From Homoserinibacter gongjuensis (GTDB lineage: Bacteria > Actinomycetota > Actinomycetes > Actinomycetales > Microbacteriaceae), in NCBI RefSeq assembly GCF_030161875.1, contig NZ_BSVA01000001.1, forward strand, positions 1,984,001 through 2,048,000: 64,000 nt of DNA. Direction: 5' to 3'. Both the position numbers and the translations under genes were made by a program. The notes under the pieces were generated by a model. That model made no database searches. It worked only from the letters and a program-made list of their open reading frames with translations, and was not told the DNA's origin. Positions within the stretch are counted from its first letter, which is position 1. Each line of letters begins with the position of its first letter. This document shows, piece after piece, positions 56,113-64,000 of this stretch.

Positions 56113-57138
56113 ATGGAACGCGTCCCCGAGACCGGGGAGGACGTCGGCATCGAGGCCGAGACCTCCACGGGACCCTTGTCCGCACCCGAGTTCCTGCTCG
56201 ACGCGCGTGCCGTGATGGCCGCCGTCGAGACGGTGATCGACGGCAAACGCGACGTCATCGAGCTCGCCACGACCGTGCTGTTGGCCGAGGGGCACCTGCT
56301 CGTCGAAGACGTTCCCGGCGTCGGCAAGACGATGCTCGCCCGTGCGCTCGCCCGCAGCGTCGACTGCACCGTCAGCCGCATCCAGTTCACGCCCGACCTG
56401 CTGCCGTCCGACATCACGGGTGTCTCGGTGTTCAACCAGGCCGCGCGCGACTTCGAGTTCAAGCCCGGGCCGGTGTTCGCCAACATCGTGATCGGCGACG
56501 AGATCAACCGGGCGAGCCCCAAGACGCAGTCGGCGCTGCTGGAGTCGATGGAGGAGCGCCAGGTGTCGGTCGACGGCGCCACCTACGAGCTGCCCGATCC
56601 CTTCACGGTGATCGCAACCCAGAACCCGGTCGAGATGGAGGGCACCTACGCCTTGCCCGAGGCGCAGCGCGACCGCTTCATGGCCCGCATCTCGATGGGG
56701 TACCCGGATGCCGCGAACGAGGCCTCGATGCTGCGGCAACGTGAGCAGGGCAGCCCGCTCGACCGGCTGCGGCCCGTCGTGACGATCTCCCGTCTGCAGC
56801 GCATGATCCGCACCGTGCGCGAGGTGTACGTGAGCCCCGCGGTGGAGCAGTACGTCGTGGCGATCGCCGCAGGCACGCGCGCCGACCGCGAGTTGCGGCT
56901 CGGGGCGAGCCCGCGCGCGACGCTGCAGCTCGTGCGCGCCGCGAAGGCGCGTGCGGCCCTCGACGGGCGTGACTTCGTGTTGCCGGATGACATCGACGCG
57001 CTCGCCGTGTCGGTGCTCGCCCACCGCCTGATGCCGGCGAAGTCCTCCGGCGGCTACGGCCGTGAGGCGCTCGCCGACATCGCCGCACGCATCGTGCAGG
57101 CCACGCCCGTGCCGCTCGGCGCATCCGGAACCGCCTGA
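56113..57138 (+). CDS. MoxR-family AAA+ ATPase (stand-alone module copy)
   Basis: This intact 341-residue ATPase has Walker A DVPGVGKTMLARAL, Walker B IGDEINRASPKTQSALLESM, sensor 1 VIATQNPVEMEGTYALPEAQ and an arginine in RDRFMARISMGYP. It is clearly paralogous to 10921-11889 (identical DEINRASPKTQSALLE). It heads a three-gene operon with DUF58 and transglutaminase genes, the same order as in the type VII locus, but without secretion genes. ATG 56113 is chosen from the start of the acidic N-terminus. The exact client is unknown. Confidence 0.93.
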   Translation: MERVPETGEDVGIEAETSTGPLSAPEFLLDARAVMAAVETVIDGKRDVIELATTVLLAEGHLLVEDVPGVGKTMLARALARSVDCTVSRIQFTPDLLPSDITGVSVFNQAARDFEFKPGPVFANIVIGDEINRASPKTQSALLESMEERQVSVDGATYELPDPFTVIATQNPVEMEGTYALPEAQRDRFMARISMGYPDAANEASMLRQREQGSPLDRLRPVVTISRLQRMIRTVREVYVSPAVEQYVVAIAAGTRADRELRLGASPRATLQLVRAAKARAALDGRDFVLPDDIDALAVSVLAHRLMPAKSSGGYGREALADIAARIVQATPVPLGASGTA

Positions 57139-57158
57139 ACCGCACCGAAGCCGCCGCC

Positions 57159-58439
57159 ATGTCCGAGCCGACCTCGTCGCTCCGCCGCTCACGCAGCCTG
57201 CGGTTGACGGTGCGCGGATGGGCGACGCTCGTCGCCGGGGTCATCGTCTTCGTGCTCGCCTACACCCTGGGGCGTCGTGAGCTGCTCGTGGTGGCGTGTC
57301 TCGCCCTGCTGCTGTCGCTCGGCGGCCTGCTCATCACGCGACTCCGGCGGCCGAAACTCGACGTCATCCGGCTGTTCTCGCCGCCCGTGGTGGCGGCGGG
57401 CTCGTCGGCGCAGGTGACCCTGCGGGTCTACAACGCGGGCTCGGTCACGACGCCGACGCTGCGCTGGAACGACGCCATCCCGTGGCGCGAGCGGCAGGAG
57501 GCCCACGAGCTCGACCCCATCCGCATCGGCTCGGCGAAGGCCCGCACCGCCGTGCTGCACTACGAGCTGCACCCGCACCGGCGCGGGCTGTTTCCGATCG
57601 GTCCGCTCGTGGTGGAGTACTCCGACCCCTTCGGCATGGCGCGTACGCTCTCGGCGTGCGGGGATGTGGACCGCCTCACGGTGGTGCCCGCGGTGACGCA
57701 GCTGCCGGTCGGCGGGCCCATCCTCATCGACGGCGACGGCGCCGCCCAGCTCGTGCAGCGTCGCGCGGTCGGCAACGACGACGACCTCACGACGCGCGAG
57801 TACCGTTCGGGCGACGCGCTGCGCCGCGTGCACTGGCGCGCCTCGGCCCGGCACGGCGAGCTCATGGTGCGGCAGGAGGAGCACCGCAGCCACCCCGATG
57901 CCCGCATCGTGATCGACACCCGGCTCGCGGGATATCCGGATGCCGTGCCCGATGCCGAGAACTGGCCTCCCGCTCCGCACAGCGACGCCTTCGAGTGGGC
58001 GGTGCGCATGCTCGCCTCGCTCGCCGTGCATCTGGACGAGGCCGGCTTCCGGGTGGATGTCGTGGAGACGGCGACGCCGCAGGTGGAGCAGATCGGCGAG
58101 CGCTGGGAGGGCGGCCAGCGCGTCGAGTCCTTCCTCACGAGCCTCGCCGCGGTGCGGCTGCTCGACCGTCACCACGAGTTGCCCGCGGTTGCGGCCGACG
58201 CCGTGGGGCCGACCTTCGCGATCCTCGCGCAGCCGGATGCCGAGGCCGTCGACTGGGTGCTGCGGCAGCGCCGACCGGGCCAGTCGGGCGCGGTGTTCGC
58301 GATCGGCATGAGCATGGACTCGCGCGAGCGGTTCGCCGACGCGGGCTGGTTGTGCGTCGACGCGAACCCGTGGGACGACATCGCCGACGTGTGGCGTTCC
58401 TCGGCGACCGAGGCGGGATACATCCGTGGTGCTCACTGA
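57159..58439 (+). CDS. DUF58 membrane protein (stand-alone module copy)
   Basis: This intact 426-residue protein has two N-terminal membrane helices (TLVAGVIVFVLAYTLGRREL, LLVVACLALLLSLGGLLITR), a beta domain and the DUF58 motif REYRSGDALRRVHWRASARH followed by GELMVRQEEH. It pairs with the MoxR gene 20 bases upstream. Its stop overlaps the next gene by 14 bases. The type VII copy at 11892 shares the motif but is otherwise divergent. DUF58 proteins are thought to be MoxR partners; the mechanism is open. Confidence 0.93.
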   Translation: MSEPTSSLRRSRSLRLTVRGWATLVAGVIVFVLAYTLGRRELLVVACLALLLSLGGLLITRLRRPKLDVIRLFSPPVVAAGSSAQVTLRVYNAGSVTTPTLRWNDAIPWRERQEAHELDPIRIGSAKARTAVLHYELHPHRRGLFPIGPLVVEYSDPFGMARTLSACGDVDRLTVVPAVTQLPVGGPILIDGDGAAQLVQRRAVGNDDDLTTREYRSGDALRRVHWRASARHGELMVRQEEHRSHPDARIVIDTRLAGYPDAVPDAENWPPAPHSDAFEWAVRMLASLAVHLDEAGFRVDVVETATPQVEQIGERWEGGQRVESFLTSLAAVRLLDRHHELPAVAADAVGPTFAILAQPDAEAVDWVLRQRRPGQSGAVFAIGMSMDSRERFADAGWLCVDANPWDDIADVWRSSATEAGYIRGAH

Positions 58440-60653
58440 CACGCGCCGGCCGGCACCGGCCGCGCAGAACCCCGCACGTTCGCCGCGTCGTCCCCGCCCC
58501 GCGAACGCGCCGTGGGCGCGCACCGTCCTGGTGGGGGCGGCGCTCGTGGCCGCTCTGGCCTCGCTGCACGTCACCCTGCAGGGCATCTCGTGGTGGCTCG
58601 TCGGTACGATCTTCGTCTTCGCGGTGCTGTTCGCCGCTGCGGCGGTCCGCCGCCTGCTGCGGGGCCGCGCGTGGCCGCCGATCATCTCCGCCGCCGTCGG
58701 CGTCGCCCTGCTCACCCTGATCTACGCCGCCGACACGGCGATCCTCGGTGTCATCCCGACGCTCGGCACCCTCGGTCGTTTCGGCCAGATCATCGAGCAG
58801 GGCATCACCTCGATCGTCGAGCAGCGGGTTCCGGCCACACCCGAGCTCGGCATCGTGCTGCTGCTCGCGGTGCTCATGATCGTGTGCGCGTGGTTCGCGG
58901 ATGTCGTGGTCGCCGCGCGCAAGCCGGCGCTCGTCGCGCTGCCGCTCGCCGCGATCCTCGCGGTGCCGCTCGCGATCAAGCCGGGCCTCATCGACGCCCT
59001 CTGGTACCTCGTGACCGCGGCGCTCTACCTCGCCGTGCTGCGCATCGGACGTCCGCGCGACAGCCGCCGGGCCGTCGTGGTGGTGGGCGCCGCCGTCGCC
59101 CTCGGCTCGCTGCTGCTGCCGTATGCGATCCCGGGGGTCGAGGAGCAGCCAGCGAGCCGCACCTCGGGACTGCGTTCGGGCATCAACCCGCTCATCACGC
59201 TCGGCGACGACCTGCGCCGAGGCGACCCGACCCTCGCGCTCAGCTACACCTCATCCGCGAACTATCCCGTGTACCTGCGGCTCACGACCCTCGACAGGTT
59301 CACCGGCGGCACGTGGGGACCCATCGTGGGCGACACGCGTGGAGACAACCTCGACGCGTTCCCGTTCCCGGCCGGGCTCACGCAGGCCACCGCGGTCAAC
59401 GCCGCGGAGGTCGACGTGACGGTCGCCGACGTCTTCACCAACTGGCTTCCGACGCCGTATCCCACCACCTCGATCACGGGCGTGGAGGGCGACTGGTTCT
59501 GGGAGCCCGACGGGCTGACGGTGCGCAGCGTCGACACCGGTGCCCGCGGTCAGCAGTACACGGCCGCCTTCCTCGAACCGCGCCCCACCTCGGAGCAGCT
59601 CGCGGCGACGACGGTTTTCCCCGCCGACGCGCCGGAGGGCAGCCTCGCGCTGCCCGGCGACATGCCCGCCATCGTCGTCGACACGGCGCACCAGGTGGCG
59701 GATGCGGCCGCGAGCGCCTATGACAAGGCGCTCGCCCTGCAGACCTACCTGCGCGGCGTGGACTTCAGCTACTCCGAGGAGGCCCCCGTCGACGAGGGCT
59801 TCGACGGCACCGGCATGGACGCCCTCGCGATCTTCCTCGAGCGCAAGACGGGCTACTGCGTGCACTACGCCTCCGCGATGGCGGTCATGGCGCGTGAGCT
59901 CGGCATCCCCTCGCGCGTCGCCGTGGGTTTCCAGCCGGGCGATCGGCGGTTCAACGACGGATCGAACCTCTACGAGGTGAGCACCGACGACCTGCACGCC
60001 TGGCCGGAGCTGTATTTCGACGACATCGGCTGGCTGCGGTTCGAACCGACGCCGGGACGGGGGCGGTGCCGCGGTACGGCTCGGCCCTCGTCGACGACCC
60101 CACGACTCCCCAGGACGAGAGCTCGCCGACGCCCGCGCCGACCCCGACCGTCGATGCGGCGGATCGCCCGGATGTCGACGACGGCGTTCCGGATGTCGCC
60201 GAGGCCGAGAGCCGGCTGGCCGCCAACGTACTGCTCGGGCTCGCGATCGTGGCGGCCATCGTGGTGGTGCTGCTGCTGCCCGCGGGATTCCGCGCCGGTC
60301 TGCGGATGCTGCGCCTGCGTCGCATCCGCCAGGGTCGCGATCCGGCTGCCGCCGCCTGGGACGAGGTGCGCGACACCGCGCGTGACGTGGGCTGGTCGGC
60401 ATCCGAGACCGAGACACCGCGCGCCTTCGCGCTGCGCCTCGCCCCGGAACTCTCGGGCGACGCCCTGCGCGACTTCCGCGGTCGCATCGAGGTGGCGGCC
60501 TACGGCCGAGCGGATGCCGCACCTCTGTCGGGTGAGCAGCTCGCGGCGGTGCGCCGCAGCATCCTGCGCAGCGTGGAGCTGCGCACGAGATTGCGCGCAT
60601 TCCTGCTGCCGCCGTCGCTCGTGCACCGCTGGCGTCCCGACCGCGACGCGTGA
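58426..60653 (+). CDS. Transglutaminase-like membrane enzyme with intact catalytic residues (frameshifted)
   Basis: This reconstructed 742-residue TgpA-like protein has about six N-terminal membrane helices. A transglutaminase core follows with Cys 478 in GYCVHYASAMAVMARELG, His 524 in DDLHAWPEL and an acidic residue in LRFEPTPG. A further helix (NVLLGLAIVAAIVVVLLLPA) and a cytoplasmic tail complete it. It should be active, unlike the type VII copy at 13173. One G is missing in GGGGG at 60059-60063. GTG 58426 overlaps the DUF58 stop. The physiological substrate is unknown; cell-envelope protein processing is the usual suggestion. Confidence 0.9.
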
Positions 60654-60805
60654 GGCATCCGGGGGTGTGGAACGTGCTGTCCAGGCCACCAACTGGGGGT
60701 GCGCGGGTGCGGATAGACCGACCGTTCTGATCGGTAGCTTGTGCGAGGGCCCGACTACCCATCGAGTCCAGATCAGAGTCCGCACCGACCCGAACGGTAC
60801 GACCC

Positions 60806-63800
60806 ATGCTCCGCCCTGCCCTCGCAGCGACGGCCGCGCTCGCGCTCGCCCTCGCAGCGCTTGTCGCGCCCGCCACCATCGCACCCGTCGCTCCCGCCTC
60901 GGCGGCCGCGTCCGGCTCCGGCCTGCTCTTCGAGACGGGGGCGCGACGTGCGCCTCGGACATCACGACTCCCTGTCGTGCCGCCATCGAGTGGCGGAGCG
61001 ATGTCTACGGGCCGACAGGCGCCGGGCAGACCAACATCAAGCGGCGCACCCTGTTCTCGGTCTACGCGGTGGCGGGGGAGCGGATCCTGCTCGGCTCGTC
61101 ATCGATCGGCGTGGGCAGTGCGGATGCCGTCGTCTGGAATCCGGGGCTCATCTCCGAGACCGAGGTCAACACGCTGCCCAATGCGAGCCTCCCCACGCCC
61201 AGCTACCGGTGCACCACGCAACGGCAGAACAGCGGCAACACTACTCTGGGCGTGCTCGACACGCGCGCCAAGGAGCTCGCCGGGCCGCGCGCGATCAGCG
61301 GCGGCGGAAACGCCGCGGGCTACGTGCCGTGCTATTACACGGTGCAGACCACGGGCATCCACCGCGTCGCGTTCTACGGCTCGGCCGGAGCGGGCGCCAC
61401 GGGAGACGGCACGGTCAACCCGGCCATCGCGCCCGCAGGCACCTTCGACAAGCCCACGAACTCGAGCGCCATCCTCGCCTGGGACATCACGGTGCGCCCG
61501 GACGACACCTCGACGGTGAACCGCACGGGCCGGGTCTACACCTACTCGTTCGCCCTGTTCACCGCGGCCAACCCGCGCCCCGTCGTCGCGACGATGTTCC
61601 TCAACACGACCGACGGGTTCCGCTATCGCGTCAACACCCGGGGCCTCGATGGCAACGGCTTCGCGTACTACGGCAACCGCGTGGGCTTTCTGGATGCCGA
61701 TGGCACGCCGCTGAACCGCGATGTCGTCTCGAAGGCGAGTGCTCCGCAGAGCCTCAGCCAGCTGGAGGGCGGCACTCGGCTCGCGTTGCCCGAGTACCCG
61801 TTGTCGCTCGAGCCCCTCGCCCCCGAGACCCTCACGGCGCTCGGCGTTCCGGTGACACCGACCAACCCGGTGCTCAACTCGGTGAGTTACGCCGGTAAGA
61901 AGACCGCCACGGGGAGCTATGTGAACCAGGGCGGAACCTTCACGGTCGACACCGGCACGGCGGGAACCTATGAGATCGTGCTCTCCCGCGACGGGGTCGA
62001 CTTCGATCCCGGCCTTCCCGGGAACGCGACGATCCGCGGCGTGGTCCCTGCGGCGGGCGTGTACCTCGTGGACTGGGACGGCAAGGACAACTCGAGCGCG
62101 GCGTTCCCGGTGGGCGACGACTACGCCGTGCACGCGACCCTCCGCGGCGGCGAGTACCACGCCCCGATGCTCGACATCGAGAGCTCGTACTGGGGCGGCC
62201 CGACGATCACGCTCGAGAACCCGCCCAGCGGCACCTGCCCCTTCACGGGCGTGCCGAGCGACACCACCAACTGCACGACGGCGTTCTTCGACGACCGCGG
62301 CTACACCACGAGTTCGGGCGTCGATGTCGGGACCCCGGGGGATCCCTCTGCGCGAGCTTCGTCGGCAAGGTGCCGAACCCGCTGTTCAGCGACCCTGTCG
62401 TCGGTTTCGACTCATCGGGGAGCGACCGCACGTTCGGCACTACCGAGAACAGCAACGCGAACGCCTGGTGCGACGCCACCAAGGGCACCCTGGGAGATGC
62501 CAAGGGGCTCGACATCTGGACCTTCTTCCCGAGCGCCGTGCAGACCGCCGCCGCCGACGTGCTGCCGCTGCCCACCTCGCCCGATGCCGTCGCCGACAGC
62601 GACACCACCGCGGTCGGCACGCCGATCACGCGCGATGCCGCATCCGGCGTGCTCGTCAACGATGTCGGCACCAACCTGACCGTGACGGCGAACACCGCCC
62701 CCGCATCCGGCACGCTCGTGATCAACGCGGATGGCTCCTACACCTACACGCCCGCGGGCACCTTCACGGGTACGGTCACCTCGAGCTACACGGTGCGCGA
62801 CGACGCGGGCCAGACCGACACCGCGGTGCTCACGATCACGGTCAGCCCGCGCGCCACAGACGACACCGCGACGACGACGGCCGAGACCGCCGTGACCCGC
62901 GGCGCGGCGACGGGGGTCTTGGCGAACGACGCGGGTTCCGGCCTGACCGTCACGGGCAACAGCGGCATCCCGAGCGACACCGGGTCGCTCGTGCTGAACA
63001 CGAACGGCTCCTACACCTACACCCCGGCGGACGGCTTCTCGGGCGTGGTCTCGACGACGTACACGATCCGCGACAGCGGCGGTCATACCGCCACCGCGAC
63101 GCTCACGATCACCGTCACCCCCGTCGCGGTCGACGACAGCGACACCACGAGCGCGGGCACGACGCTCACCCGCGCCGCGAACTCGGGCGTGCTCGCCGAC
63201 GATCTCGGCAGCGGCCTCACGGTGACCGCATCCACAGACCCCGGCTCGGGCACGCTCGACCTCAGGCCCGACGGCTCGTACAGTTACGTCCCCGCAAACG
63301 GATTCTCGGGCACGGTGACCTCGGACTACACCGTGCAGGACACGGCAGGCCAGACCACGACGGCGACGCTCACGATCACCGTCACCCCGCGTGCCGTCGA
63401 CGACACCGACAGCACCTCGGCCGGTACCGCGATTTCGCGCACCGCCGGCGAACTGCTCGGCAACGACCTCGGCACCGGCCTCACGATCTCGAGCAGCAGC
63501 TCGGCACCCGCGGGCGTCGGCACTCTGTCGATCGCCTCCGACGGCGATTACTCCTACACGCCGGCCGCGGGCTACTCGGGCACCTTCTCCGTCGACTACG
63601 TCGTCACCGATGCGGCCAGCCGCACCGGCACCGCAACGCTCACGATCACGGTGACGCCGGTCGCCGTGAACGACACGGATGCCACTACGGCCGGCACCGC
63701 GATCTCGCGTGACGCGGCATCCGGCGTGCTGCCCGACGACCGGGGCACCGGCCTCACGGTGACCACCCACACGCCGCTGCCCGCGGGGCAGGGCACGCTG

Positions 63801-64000
63801 ACGATCGCGGCAGACGGCTCGTACAGCTACACACCGGCCGCCGGGTTCTCGGGCGACGCCGTCAGCACCTACACAGTCGCTGACACGGCAGGGGAACCAC
63901 GACGGCCACCCTCACGATCACCGTCACGCCGGTCGCGGTCGACGACACGGATGCGACTACGGCGGGCACGGCGATCTCGCGCGATCTCGCCTCCGGCGTG
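60806..64000 (+). CDS. Secreted Ig-like repeat protein, truncated at window edge (3 frameshifts)
   Basis: The protein begins with a signal peptide (ALAATAALALALAALVAPAT). Next is a non-repetitive domain of about 540 residues with scattered Cys and an SVSYAGKKTATGSYVNQGGT segment. From about 62583, tandem Ig/cadherin-like modules follow (DAASGVL, DGSYTYTPA, TATLTITVTP). Frameshifts lie at 60937-60941, 62337-62341 and 63891-63894. The gene continues past base 64000, so any sorting signal or anchor is unseen. Such architecture fits a cell-surface adhesin. The ATG at 60806 directly precedes the signal peptide; no clear ribosome site was found. Confidence 0.85.
62583..64000 (+). repeat. Coding tandem repeat, period about 270 bp
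   Basis: Units begin at about 62583, 62853, 63126, 63392, 63662 and 63937, encoding ~90-residue Ig-like modules. Each opens with AV(A/D)D-type sequence and closes with TATLTITVTP. At least five complete units are visible, and the sixth is cut by the window end. Similarity is high at DNA level, so copy number may vary and assembly may collapse units. Confidence 0.88.

Noticed and set aside
58426-62679. A single 1,417-codon fusion of transglutaminase and Ig-repeat protein
   Set aside because: The continuous frame results from a missing G at 60059-60063, which skips the true transglutaminase stop at 60653, and from a further error at 60937. A signal peptide and ATG at 60806 mark a separate gene.
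1-64000. tRNA, rRNA, insertion sequences, prophage genes, attachment sites
   Set aside because: Looked for while reading; no cloverleaf ending in CCA context, no rRNA-like conserved stretch, and no transposase or integrase motifs were recognised. A covariance-model search would be needed to exclude small RNAs.

Overview
The window comes from a high-GC actinobacterium, most likely a member of the Microbacteriaceae. The grounds are the very high GC content, the frequent GGATGC/GCATCC words, F420-dependent enzymes (fgd, an LLM oxidoreductase, cofE), a class-E-type sorting signal (LAATG), and the housekeeping order leuC-leuD-murA-plsC-gpsA-ddl-DUF3515-thiL-rsmD-recG-coaD. No rRNA, tRNA, insertion sequence or CRISPR array was seen. 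This assignment is made from sequence features alone.

Region 1 (1-27815) is a non-canonical type VII (WXG100/EssC-like) secretion locus in three blocks. Block A (1-5111) carries signalling genes: FHA proteins, a PP2C phosphatase, a membrane Ser/Thr kinase and an FHA-like protein with a helical, possibly DNA-binding C-terminus. Block B (5197-20085) is the putative machine: a 1,889-residue membrane-anchored Ig/fibronectin protein, a MoxR ATPase, a DUF58 protein, a transglutaminase-fold membrane protein that has lost its catalytic Cys and His, and an FHA-EssC-like triple ATPase. Block C (20195-27815) holds WXG100-like proteins, two large candidate substrates (one with a lipase-type alpha/beta hydrolase domain), a family of paralogous small proteins, a lipoprotein and a closing FHA protein. 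The same 18-bp palindrome lies upstream of the PP2C gene, the giant Ig protein and the first WXG100 gene, at matching helical spacing from a -10-like box. It looks like one regulon.

Region 2 (27816-43604) is core metabolism: a leucine leader peptide and attenuator before leuCD, then murA, plsC, gpsA and ddl, a sortase substrate, a TetR regulator, a DUF3515 lipoprotein, thiL, rsmD, an oxidoreductase, recG, an XRE regulator and coaD. Region 3 (43605-55831) is accessory: a DUF2510 membrane protein, DUF3800, fgd, a VOC protein, an alcohol dehydrogenase, a PadR-DUF1048-ABC drug-efflux-type operon opposite a serine hydrolase, an LLM oxidoreductase, a cysteine hydrolase and cofE. Region 4 (55832-64000) repeats the MoxR-DUF58-transglutaminase module, here with an intact Cys/His, and ends inside a secreted protein built from ~90-residue Ig-like repeats.

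Data quality: about 36 apparent single-base (rarely two-base) indels break conserved genes. Nearly all are explained by one missing G or C in a short homopolymer. Gene coordinates below span the whole reconstructed gene and the disrupted position is stated. I treat these as sequencing errors, not pseudogenes.
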